From Bacteroidota bacterium (GTDB lineage Bacteria; Bacteroidota; Bacteroidia; Chitinophagales; Saprospiraceae): 6,477 nucleotides of DNA. This document shows, piece after piece, positions 1-6,477 of this stretch. The notes under the pieces are model-generated. The model saw only the letters and a list, made by a program, of their open reading frames with translations, searched no databases and had not been told where the DNA came from. Location: the NCBI GenBank assembly GCA_008501835.1, contig QQUB01000313.1, positions 1 through 6,477 of the forward strand, given 5' to 3'. The position numbers were made by a program, and so were the translations under genes. Position 1 is the stretch's first letter; the number at the start of each line of letters is the position of its first letter.

Positions 1-401
1 CATCCCAATTCAACTGCCATTTCGATATCGGTCGGGGTCATTATTCCGGGAGCAAATGAAAGCCCCTGTTTTTGGGCTTCCTTAATAATTCTGGGGTTAC
101 AACCAGGTGCTACCGCAAAATCTGCTCCAACGTCTGTCACTGCCCGAACCTGCTCAGTTGTTAAAACCGTACCAAATCCAAGCGTTATTTCCGGCACCTC
201 TTTTTTGATTATTTTTGCTGCATCCATGGCTGTTGGAGTACGTAAGGTAAGCTCAATAGTATCCACCCCTCCCTTAAGCAAAGCTTCGGACAACGGAACG
301 GCATGTCCTATTTCATCGAGAATGATCACCGCAATGATTCCGGCATCATCAATTTTTTTGATTATTTCAGGCGACATGGCCTGTTGTGTTGAAGTTTGCA
401 T
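1..401 (-). CDS. eda: KDPG/KHG-type 2-keto-3-deoxy sugar acid aldolase (N-terminal 133 residues, cut by window edge)
   Basis: Class I (Schiff-base) aldolase that reversibly splits 2-keto-3-deoxy-6-phosphogluconate or a related 2-keto-3-deoxy acid into pyruvate and an aldehyde in the cytoplasm. The start is the ATG at 401-399, with a weak AAGGA ten bases upstream; 133 codons are present and the frame is open at the edge. Family landmarks are HAVPLSEALLKGGV (residues 33-46), IELTLRT (49-55), GFGTVLT (75-81), VAPG (97-100) and FAPGIMTPTD (116-125). Glu50 matches the catalytic glutamate and Arg54 the LRT arginine of E. coli Eda, as I recall that sequence. The Schiff-base lysine should come just past the last visible residue, so an intact active site is not shown. 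The usual full length is about 205-220 residues. It lies 26 bases after the aldehyde dehydrogenase on the same strand. Phosphorylated and unphosphorylated substrates cannot be told apart, so the symbol is family-level only. Confidence 0.9.
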   Translation of the reverse strand, partial: MQTSTQQAMSPEIIKKIDDAGIIAVIILDEIGHAVPLSEALLKGGVDTIELTLRTPTAMDAAKIIKKEVPEITLGFGTVLTTEQVRAVTDVGADFAVAPGCNPRIIKEAQKQGLSFAPGIMTPTDIEMAVELG

Positions 402-427
402 ATTATTTTAATCCTTGCTTTAAAAAC

Positions 428-1864
428 CTAGTTTAATGCTTGTGTAACCCGCTTCCGAATTAGATAATCGTCCAGGGCATAGGTTGAACAATCGACTCCA
501 ATACCGCTGTTTTTAATGCCTCCATGTGGCAAATAAATATCAAATTTCAATCCATTGAGATGAACCTCTCCAAACTCGAGTTTTTGAGTAAAATAATCCA
601 GCAATGCTTCATCTTTTGTATAGACATAAGAAGCTAGTCCGGCATCAGTATTATTAGCCAGGTCTATGACTTCTTCCTTGGTGGAAAAAGGGACTATTAT
701 CGCGACCGGACCAAAAATCTCATGCTGAAGGATCTCTGCTTTTTTGTCTTCTAAGCGAATGGCGGTTGGTTGGAAATAAAAGCCGGGACCTTCAATGGGT
801 TCTCCTCCGTAAATTACTTTTCCTCCCTGTTTTACAGCTTCTTTAACAATGTTATGGACTTTGATTACCGATGCTTTATTAGCAAGAGGCCCCATATCAG
901 GTTCATGCTCACGGCCAAATCCTAATTTGGCATTTTCAAACCGTTTCACGATGCCTTCTGTAAATTGGTCTATCACAGATTCATGGATAAAAAATCGGTT
1001 TGGTGCTACACAGATTTGCCCGGAATTACCGATTTTCAAATTGGCACCATGGGTAATGGCAAGGTCAAGATCCGCATCCTCAAAGACAATGAATGGAGCA
1101 TTCCCTCCACATTCCAGACTGTACCGTTTAACGGAAGTTTTTATGCTTTGAGCAATGAGCTTCTGTGCTGTTTCCGTGGAACCAATCATGGTGATCAATT
1201 TGGGAATAGTACTTTCGCAAAGTGGCACCCCAACACCTGGAACATCACCGCAAAGCACTGTAACTACACCTTTAGGAAAATTGATCTCTTCGCAGAGTTC
1301 ACCAATTATATAAGCTGATAACGGGGAAAATTCCGATGGCTTCAAAATCACCGAACAACCTGCTGCCAGGGCAGGTCCAAGTTTAAATCCAAGATTGAGC
1401 AGGGGAAAATTATATGCTAAAAAAGCTACAGCCACACCTAATGGCTGAGATACAATTCTATGGGCATGAGTTCCCTCCTTGTCTTCGATAGGGATGTCTA
1501 CCCTGTTTTTGATCTCATCAGCATAAAACTTCAAGGAATCGGTAATACTCGTCAGGTCTTCATCAGTTCCTTCCCAGACTTTCCCCATTTCATACATGAT
1601 ACTTTCACGTAACAGGTCCCTGTTTTCCAATAGCTTATTTCGCAACTTATCGATCCACTCAAGGCGTTCCTCCAATGGTAATTTTGACCAATACTCAAAC
1701 CCTTTTTGAGCAGATTCAAGTGCGCGTTCCGTATCCTCCTTACTCGCCCAGGCAATTTTGGCGATTGGTTTTTCGTCTGCCGGGCAAATTACCTCATAAG
1801 TTTCCCCAGAGGATGCATCTGTCAACTGTCCGTCAATGTAGAGTTTTTTATATCCGAATTTCAT
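428..1864 (-). CDS. NAD(P)-dependent aldehyde dehydrogenase, lactaldehyde/sugar-acid semialdehyde type
   Basis: Soluble aldehyde dehydrogenase superfamily enzyme oxidising an aldehyde to its acid with NAD(P)+. I start it at the ATG at 1864 (478 residues, typical for the family). An in-frame TTG two codons upstream would add Met-Gln, but neither start has a Shine-Dalgarno sequence. From the ATG, visible landmarks are YNFP with oxyanion-hole Asn152, cofactor-binding KPSE (Lys175), GSTETA (about 228-233), general base Glu251 in LECGGNAPF, nucleophile Cys285 in NSGQICVAPNR, and EIFGP near 382-386. All catalytic residues are present. The C-terminal pattern GE-x3-N-x2-F, then HGG-x3-SGIG-x-D and DDYL, resembles my memory of E. 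coli AldA (lactaldehyde dehydrogenase), which suggests but does not prove a small hydroxyaldehyde substrate. Succinate or 2-oxoglutarate semialdehyde are alternatives. It sits 58 bases after the enolase-superfamily gene and 26 before the aldolase, fitting oxidation of the aldolase product. Confidence 0.93.
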   Translation of the reverse strand: MKFGYKKLYIDGQLTDASSGETYEVICPADEKPIAKIAWASKEDTERALESAQKGFEYWSKLPLEERLEWIDKLRNKLLENRDLLRESIMYEMGKVWEGTDEDLTSITDSLKFYADEIKNRVDIPIEDKEGTHAHRIVSQPLGVAVAFLAYNFPLLNLGFKLGPALAAGCSVILKPSEFSPLSAYIIGELCEEINFPKGVVTVLCGDVPGVGVPLCESTIPKLITMIGSTETAQKLIAQSIKTSVKRYSLECGGNAPFIVFEDADLDLAITHGANLKIGNSGQICVAPNRFFIHESVIDQFTEGIVKRFENAKLGFGREHEPDMGPLANKASVIKVHNIVKEAVKQGGKVIYGGEPIEGPGFYFQPTAIRLEDKKAEILQHEIFGPVAIIVPFSTKEEVIDLANNTDAGLASYVYTKDEALLDYFTQKLEFGEVHLNGLKFDIYLPHGGIKNSGIGVDCSTYALDDYLIRKRVTQALN

Positions 1865-1922
1865 TTGCAATAAAAGTTATAAATGTTATGACCATGAAGG
1901 AAATAATACCAGCTTACTTGTT

Positions 1923-3062
1923 TCAGATAAATTCTTTCATGGAATATTTATGTAAAGCATCTTCGTTCATTTCAAAACCTAATCCAGGTGCATCGGAAAT
2001 TTTTATTTCTCCGTTTACTACCTTCATTGAAGATTGTGTTAACTCTTCCCGCAAGCCGTTTTCTGTACGGTCATATTCCATGAACTGCCCGGGAGGGTAT
2101 AATCTGCCCGGGAAAATTTCAAGATTAGCTACAAAATGCAGAGCCGTGGCTATGGCAATACCGGTTCCCCAGGTATGAGGAACTACCTCCACGCCATATA
2201 CAGATGCCAAAGTAGCAATCTTTTTAGCTTCGGTCAATCCTCCTGAGGCACATATGTCTGGTTGCAAAATATCCACGGAATTCGATTGCAATAAAGTTTG
2301 AAAACCAAATCGCAGATATTCACACTCCCCTGCTGCAATAGGAATGGATGTTTTGGTTCTCAACTCTGAATACTGGTGATAATATTCCGGGGAAAGCGGC
2401 TCTTCGAACCAATAAATATCATAAGGCTCAACTGCCTTGGCCAGCGTTATGGCCTCCCGCAGGTTATAGGCATGATTTGCATCAATCATTAACTTTATGC
2501 CGGGGCCTATTGCATTTCGGACCAATTTCACATATTCGATATCTCTTTCCAGGCTGAGGCCCACTTTCATTTTCAGGGCTTTAAATCCTGATCGGACATA
2601 CATCGCAGCTTCTTTGGCGAGGTCTCCGCCCAGGTCTTTTCTGTTGGCAAAATACATCCCCGTTGCATAGGGGGTAACGATACCCCGCTTTTTTCCTCCA
2701 AGCATCAGGTGTACAGGTTGATCAAGGATTTTTCCTTTCAAATCCCATAAAGCAACGTCCAAAGCACTCATAGCCGAAACCAATATTCCCCGTCTTGAAA
2801 AGTCCAGGGTTCGTCTGTACATCGTACTCCATATGGTTTCAGTTTCAAGGGGGTTTTGCCCAACCACAAAGGGGGTCAGATGTTCAATACCCGCTTTAAT
2901 AATTCTTGCAGGTCCATATCCTTCTCCCCAACCGACGTGTCCTGTATTTGAAGTAATTTTCACAATACAGATTTGTCTTTCAGAATACTCCCATTGTGAA
3001 AAATAAAAACTTTCCTTCAGTTTGTCGGTAAGGATAAAACTTTCAATTGATATTATTTTCAT
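1923..3062 (-). CDS. Mandelate racemase-subgroup enolase-superfamily enzyme, probable sugar-acid dehydratase or galactarolactone cycloisomerase
   Basis: Cytoplasmic Mg2+-dependent enzyme that should abstract the proton next to a carboxylate of a sugar acid or its lactone, giving a 2-keto-3-deoxy acid. I start at the ATG at 3062 (379 residues); an upstream in-frame TTG at 3119 would add 19 atypical residues. With this start the catalytic set falls almost on mandelate racemase numbering: Lys164-x-Lys166 (KMK), metal ligands Asp194 (MIDAN), Glu220 (WFEEP) and Glu246 (AAGE), and the Asp269/His296 dyad (QPD, VPHTWGTG). The N-terminal capping domain carries GHVGWGEGYGPAR (about 41-53) and SALDVALWDLKGK (99-111). 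The GWGE-x2-GPAR, KIATLA, WGTG and MEYDRT-x-N pieces resemble my memory of Agrobacterium D-galactarolactone cycloisomerase. Fuconate, rhamnonate, gluconate and galactarate dehydratases or hydroxyproline dehydratase remain possible. It is first in a leftward three-gene cluster. Subgroup membership is secure, the substrate is not. Confidence 0.92.
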   Translation of the reverse strand: MKIISIESFILTDKLKESFYFSQWEYSERQICIVKITSNTGHVGWGEGYGPARIIKAGIEHLTPFVVGQNPLETETIWSTMYRRTLDFSRRGILVSAMSALDVALWDLKGKILDQPVHLMLGGKKRGIVTPYATGMYFANRKDLGGDLAKEAAMYVRSGFKALKMKVGLSLERDIEYVKLVRNAIGPGIKLMIDANHAYNLREAITLAKAVEPYDIYWFEEPLSPEYYHQYSELRTKTSIPIAAGECEYLRFGFQTLLQSNSVDILQPDICASGGLTEAKKIATLASVYGVEVVPHTWGTGIAIATALHFVANLEIFPGRLYPPGQFMEYDRTENGLREELTQSSMKVVNGEIKISDAPGLGFEMNEDALHKYSMKEFI

Positions 3063-3121
3063 GTATTGTCTCTTGTCATAAGTGATTAAAAATGGACCAG
3101 GCGTATCTGTATTTTTCAATT

Positions 3122-3178
3122 CAGGAATTTTTTTTTTTAAAACTGCAGGACTAAACTTTTCGAAATTCCTGCTTTTTT
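3122..3178. repeat. Inverted-repeat cluster with competing arms beside poly-T tracts
   Basis: CAGGAATTT at 3122-3130 is a perfect 9-base inverted match to AAATTCCTG at 3163-3171. A second arm, GCAGGA at 3145-3150, pairs with TCCTGC at 3167-3172, so two stems compete for the same right arm. The second stem has a 16-base loop and is followed on the plus strand by six T residues, the form of a weak rho-independent terminator for rightward transcription. A T11 run lies at 3128-3138. No rightward gene precedes it in the window. Read leftward, the structure would sit 60-110 bases upstream of the enolase-superfamily start, inside its leader if transcription begins further upstream. The arms are seen directly; any terminator or attenuator role is inference. 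Confidence 0.45.
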
Positions 3179-3607
3179 AGTTATTAATTCCCGAAAAAAA
3201 CTTCAACAAATTACCACCAACAGGCCATCAATTGTCCATCTGTCCTGGTAAAAAAAATGCATTCCAATCTTTCCTGTTCGATTATCGTAGTTACAAATGA
3301 AATGTAAAATCCTGAGTAGGCATTGATGGAAATTACCCGATTATTACATTTTTTTACCCCAGTTGACTGTTTAGAGCTGTTTGCAGGTAATTTCTATGAT
3401 TTAAGGCTCTTTTTTCCTTCGAAGAATATTATTTACTATGCAACCAATTGTTAATTTTCCCCATTCTTAAAAACGTATGTCACCTCATTCGTTATTGAAC
3501 TGTCAATTGATCCCAGACCGGTTATTCCTTTAATGGTAACCAAATTTATTAGTTAGAGAACTTAACCGAAAACAACCTTCATAAACCAAACCGAATAGCT
3601 GATGTAG

Positions 3608-3639
3608 ATGGAATATTGGAAAAATGGAATATTGAAAAA
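3608..3639. repeat. Two-copy 16-bp tandem repeat
   Basis: The unit ATGGAATATTGRAAAA occurs twice head to tail, at 3608-3623 and 3624-3639, with a one-base difference inside the unit (G at 3619, A at 3635). Part of the junction and second copy, AAATGGAA at 3622-3629, has an inverted match TTCCATTT at 3660-3667, giving a possible 8-bp stem with a 30-base loop. The following pyrimidine-rich stretch (about 3650-3683) repeats CATCC/TCCAT pieces. It lies 128 bases before the receptor start. It may be a slippage-derived intergenic repeat or a pair of protein-binding sites; the sequence does not decide. Confidence 0.6.
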
Positions 3640-3766
3640 ATAAAACACGTCATCCATCCTTCCATTTCATCCACTTATCCTCTCAATTTGGAATAACATT
3701 TGAGGGGTTGCAAAAAACTTAAATTAAATATTAACACTGCTCTAAAAACTAAACAACCTATTACTT

Positions 3767-6127
3767 ATGCAAAAAACGCTCTCTACCCTGCTGTTGCTAT
3801 TTCTGTCAACAGTAGTTTTCTCTCAAAATTTTACCATCAGCGGTTATATCGAAGAAGCCTCTTCCGGTGAAAAATTGATCTCCGCTAATGTGTACGACAT
3901 TAAATCCGGGCACGGAACAATTACCAACACTTACGGCTTTTTCAGCCTCACACTGCCCAAAGATTCTGTTGAACTGACTTTCTCCTACATCGGCTACCAG
4001 ACACAGACCTTAAAAGTCTATTTAGATAAAGACATTAACCAGACCATCCAACTGGAACCTTATCTGGAACTAAGTGAGGTAGAAGTAGTGGCTGAAAGAG
4101 TGGAAAAAATTGAAGAATCCAGCCAGATGAGCCAGGTGGATATCCCGGTTGAACAGATCAAGAAACTTCCTGCTTTACTTGGTGAAGTGGATGTCCTGAA
4201 AACCCTGCAATTACTTCCAGGTGTACAATCCGGCGGTGAGGGCCAAAGCGGTTTATATGTCCGGGGAGGCAGTCCCGACCAGAATCTTGTACTATTGGAT
4301 GGGGTTCCCGTCTACAATGTATCTCACTTGCTGGGTATATTCTCGGTTTTTAATGCAGATGCCATCAAAAACGTCACCCTGACCAAAGGGGGATTTCCTG
4401 CAAGGTTTGGAGGAAGACTTTCATCCGTGCTGGAGATCAACATGAAAGAAGGTAATATGGAGGAATTCCACGGGGAAGGTTCTATTGGCTTGATCTCTTC
4501 AAAATTTGCCCTGGAAGGTCCCATCAGGAAAGGAAGTACTTCTTTTCTTGTCTCGGGCAGACGCACCTATGCCGACCTGATTTTTCGTCCTTTCATCAAT
4601 GCTTTTGCCAGTGATCAGGGAGTAAAAACAAAGATCAAGGCCCATTTTTATGATTTAAACGCAAAGGTCCAACACAAATTCAATGACAAACACCGGTTGT
4701 ACCTAAGTGTCTATTCAGGTGCAGATGTTTTCTATAACAAATTTGAGGAGGATGAAGATATTTTTGAAGGAGGTATCGATTGGGGAAATACCATAGCTGC
4801 ATTGAGATGGAATTATCAAATCAACAATAAACTCTTTGCCAATACAACTTTGACCTATAGCAATTATGACATCAATTTTTTAGCAGCTACAGAATTCAAC
4901 GACGGGGAGAACACCGAAAAATTCTCAGCCAGATATCTTTCCGGTATCGAAGATTTTGCTGCCAAAGTGGATTTTGATTTTATTCCGATACCCAACCATT
5001 ATATTCGATTTGGTGCAAGTGCAACCCATCATACTTACCGTCCCGGAGCACTGGCCCTGAAAGGCAGTGACGGAACCTTTGAACTCGATACTTTGATCGG
5101 ATCTCAAAATGCCTATTCAATGGAATACAGCGCTTATATTGAGGATGATATAAGGTTAGGCGCCTTTAAGGCGAATGTCGGGGTTCATGCATCAGCATTT
5201 AATACCGACGGCCATTGGTACACCTCGATTCAACCCAGGTTGGGAATGCGTTATCTGTTGAGTAATAACCTGGCCATAAAAGGTTCCTTTGCAACTATGA
5301 CCCAGTACATCAATTTATTGACTTTTGAAGGACTTAGTCTTCCTTCTGATCTTTGGGTACCGAGTACTGAGAAAGTAAAACCTCAAAATTCATGGCAAGC
5401 GGCTTTTGGTCTGGCCAGAACATTCAACAATAAATACGAAGTGAGTATAGAAGGGTTTTACAAGGAAATGAAGAACGTTGTAGCTTATAAAGAAGGGGCG
5501 AGTTTTCTCTTCGGTCTTGAAAATGACTGGCAGGAAAAGGTGACCCAGGGCAACGGGGAAGCCTATGGTATTGAGGTTTTTCTACAGAAAAAGAAAGGCC
5601 GGACTACCGGATGGATCGGTTATACGCTTAGCTGGAATTACCGACAATTTGATGAACTCAATGGAGGACGGAGGTATCCTTTCCGGTATGACCGAAGACA
5701 TGATATCTCTGTAGCGGTGATCCATGAAATAAACGATAACATTTCCCTGTCAGGAGCCTGGGTATACGGTACCGGTAATGCAGTAACCCTAAATGTTTTC
5801 AGGTACCCAACCGATGTTTATACCAGTGGAACAGGGGGAGGAACTCCCTATCTGTATTTTTATGAAATCGAATCCGGTGGTCAGAAAAACGCGTTTAGAA
5901 TGACTGATTACCACCGCCTCGATTTGAGTATAGAATTTCGTAAAAAGAAACCCAAGTACGAACGGGTTTGGACAGTAGGGGCTTATAATGTTTACAATCA
6001 TAATAACCCTTACTTCATGATCGCTTCTTCTGATTATGACCCGGATACAGACACATCGGTAAGAAAGTTTAAGGAAATCAGCATTCTACCGGTCATTCCT
6101 TCGGTTTCCTTTGGTATTAAATTTTAG
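3767..6127 (+). CDS. TonB-dependent outer-membrane receptor with N-terminal carboxypeptidase-regulatory-like domain
   Basis: Complete 786-residue outer-membrane transporter taking up a ligand with energy from TonB-ExbB-ExbD. Residues 1-19 form a Sec signal peptide (basic start, Leu-rich core, VFS) with likely cleavage before Gln20. Residues 26-98 are a CarboxypepD_reg-like beta-sandwich (GYIEEASSGEKLISANVYD, YGFFSLTLP, SYIGYQ) typical of Bacteroidota receptors. LSEVEVV (102-108) follows, where SusC-type proteins carry a similar acidic-hydrophobic stretch. The plug is about 125-227, with LPGVQSGGEGQSGLYVRGG, LLDGVPVYN and KGGFPARFGGRLSSV. The rest is a beta-barrel with aromatic strand signatures (YPFRYDRRHDISV, DYHRLDLSI, YNVYNHNNPYF) and a C-terminal Phe. 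It is shorter than SusC proteins (about 1000 residues) and is followed by a DUF4249-like rather than a SusD gene. No Shine-Dalgarno is seen before ATG 3767. The ligand is unknown; a siderophore, peptide or glycan cannot be chosen. Confidence 0.95.
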   Translation: MQKTLSTLLLLFLSTVVFSQNFTISGYIEEASSGEKLISANVYDIKSGHGTITNTYGFFSLTLPKDSVELTFSYIGYQTQTLKVYLDKDINQTIQLEPYLELSEVEVVAERVEKIEESSQMSQVDIPVEQIKKLPALLGEVDVLKTLQLLPGVQSGGEGQSGLYVRGGSPDQNLVLLDGVPVYNVSHLLGIFSVFNADAIKNVTLTKGGFPARFGGRLSSVLEINMKEGNMEEFHGEGSIGLISSKFALEGPIRKGSTSFLVSGRRTYADLIFRPFINAFASDQGVKTKIKAHFYDLNAKVQHKFNDKHRLYLSVYSGADVFYNKFEEDEDIFEGGIDWGNTIAALRWNYQINNKLFANTTLTYSNYDINFLAATEFNDGENTEKFSARYLSGIEDFAAKVDFDFIPIPNHYIRFGASATHHTYRPGALALKGSDGTFELDTLIGSQNAYSMEYSAYIEDDIRLGAFKANVGVHASAFNTDGHWYTSIQPRLGMRYLLSNNLAIKGSFATMTQYINLLTFEGLSLPSDLWVPSTEKVKPQNSWQAAFGLARTFNNKYEVSIEGFYKEMKNVVAYKEGASFLFGLENDWQEKVTQGNGEAYGIEVFLQKKKGRTTGWIGYTLSWNYRQFDELNGGRRYPFRYDRRHDISVAVIHEINDNISLSGAWVYGTGNAVTLNVFRYPTDVYTSGTGGGTPYLYFYEIESGGQKNAFRMTDYHRLDLSIEFRKKKPKYERVWTVGAYNVYNHNNPYFMIASSDYDPDTDTSVRKFKEISILPVIPSVSFGIKF

Positions 6128-6164
6128 ACCTCCTGTATTTGTGAAAACTCAAAAAGATAAAATC

Positions 6165-6477
6165 ATGCAATTAATAAATAAAAACATCTTTTTTCTTTTG
6201 GCTGCATTAATTGTGGCCAGCTTTTCTTCTTGTGACGAAGATACTTTTTCACAGGTGGTAGAAGTAGAAATTCCTGATCACCAATCCTCCATTGTTTTAA
6301 ATGGAATTTGGAGCACTCAGGATTCGACTCTTGAATTGCTTGTGACCACTAGTCTGAGCATTCTTGACACTGAGGCTTTTACCATTCCACAGGCTGCGGA
6401 AATTAATTTATTCACAAACGGGAGTCTCCTGGGCAGTCTGAACTATGATGAGGACATTGCCCAGTATTCCCTGATGC
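6165..6477 (+). CDS. DUF4249-like outer-membrane lipoprotein (N-terminal 104 residues, cut by window edge)
   Basis: The start of a lipoprotein gene, open at the window edge. The ATG at 6165 is chosen; an in-frame GTG at 6141 would add eight residues with a more basic start (MKTQKDKI). The signal is a short N-K-N region, a hydrophobic core (IFFLLAALIVASF) and FSSC with Cys23 as the likely lipidated residue. The next residues, DEDTF, are acidic and resemble the Bacteroidota lipoprotein export signal for surface display. Mature sequence VVEVEIPDHQSSIVLNGIW and later IPQAAEINLFTNGSLLGSL match the opening of DUF4249 proteins as I remember them: a beta-rich fold often encoded next to receptors of this type. 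It starts 37 bases after the receptor stop, so co-transcription is likely. A surface partner of the receptor, comparable in position to SusD, is an inference. The missing C-terminus limits the family call. Confidence 0.82.
   Translation, partial: MQLINKNIFFLLAALIVASFSSCDEDTFSQVVEVEIPDHQSSIVLNGIWSTQDSTLELLVTTSLSILDTEAFTIPQAAEINLFTNGSLLGSLNYDEDIAQYSLM

Larger units (their letters stand above)
3063..3766. other. Divergent intergenic region without a convincing gene
   Basis: This 704-base gap separates the leftward sugar-acid operon from the rightward receptor gene and is A/T-rich with many A and T runs. I see no RNA gene and no open frame with protein-like composition. It should contain the promoters for both directions. 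The only exact match to the Bacteroidota -7 element TAnnTTTG is on the minus strand at 3548-3541; its nearest TTG is 24 bases upstream, longer than usual, and one such match is expected by chance about one time in three here. It overlaps the base of a small palindrome, TGGTAACCA (3534-3542), which could be an operator. On the plus strand TTGCAA at 3708 followed by TATTAA at 3729 is a weak candidate for the receptor gene. Structured repeats are listed separately. Confidence 0.7.

Noticed and set aside
1675..2178. A 167-codon plus-strand open frame across the end of the enolase-superfamily gene and the start of the dehydrogenase gene.
   Set aside because: It is antisense to two well-supported genes and its translation has no family-like motif.
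3063..3119. N-terminal extension of the enolase-superfamily protein from a TTG at 3119.
   Set aside because: The extra 19 residues are unlike the family, and the ATG at 3062 brings all catalytic residues to within one position of mandelate racemase numbering.
3373..3416. AGAGC/GCTCT stem followed by a T run, resembling a terminator.
   Set aside because: The stem is only five pairs with a 28-base loop, and no gene ends nearby.
3326..3454. A 42-codon open frame on the plus strand in the intergenic region, with GAGTAGG upstream of its ATG.
   Set aside because: It has no recognisable motif, signal or protein-like pattern, and open frames of this length are common by chance in A/T-rich DNA.
3229..3509. 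Three CAATTG palindromes at 3229, 3445 and 3504 as possible operators.
   Set aside because: Six-base A/T-rich palindromes with irregular spacing and dissimilar flanks do not support a shared binding site.
3541..3548. Exact minus-strand match to the Bacteroidota -7 promoter element (TAAATTTG).
   Set aside because: The nearest TTG is 24 bases upstream, longer than usual, and one chance match in this gap is not surprising; kept only as a remark on the intergenic region.

Overview
The window looks like chromosomal DNA of a member of the Bacteroidota, and the order cannot be fixed from 6.5 kb. The evidence is an outer-membrane TonB-dependent receptor with an N-terminal carboxypeptidase-regulatory-like domain, a following surface-type lipoprotein of the DUF4249 kind, moderate-to-low GC, and gene starts in A/T-rich leaders with little or no Shine-Dalgarno sequence. 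There are no RNA genes, insertion sequences, CRISPR arrays or phage genes.

Left part (1-3062, minus strand): three closely spaced genes transcribed leftward, in transcription order. The first is an enolase-superfamily enzyme of the mandelate racemase subgroup, resembling D-galactarolactone cycloisomerase and sugar-acid dehydratases. The second is an NAD(P)-dependent aldehyde dehydrogenase whose C-terminus resembles lactaldehyde dehydrogenase AldA. The third is a KDPG/KHG-type aldolase cut off by the window edge. Gaps are 58 and 26 bases, so they probably form one operon. Read as a pathway, the first enzyme makes a 2-keto-3-deoxy sugar acid, the aldolase splits it to pyruvate plus an aldehyde, and the dehydrogenase oxidises the aldehyde. 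No sugar-acid kinase is visible, so the route may be non-phosphorylative, but the substrate is not fixed by the sequence.

Middle (3063-3766): a 704-base divergent intergenic region with no convincing gene. It carries an inverted-repeat cluster with competing arms next to a T11 run, a 16-bp tandem duplication, and presumably the promoters for both directions.

Right part (3767-6477, plus strand): a complete 786-residue TonB-dependent receptor, followed after 37 bases by the start of a DUF4249-like lipoprotein that runs off the window. They look like an outer-membrane uptake pair with a ligand that cannot be read from the sequence. Whether they serve the divergent sugar-acid operon is open. Nothing in the window amounts to a clearly undescribed system. 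The points worth following are the substrate of the three-gene pathway, the receptor-lipoprotein pair and the leader structure.
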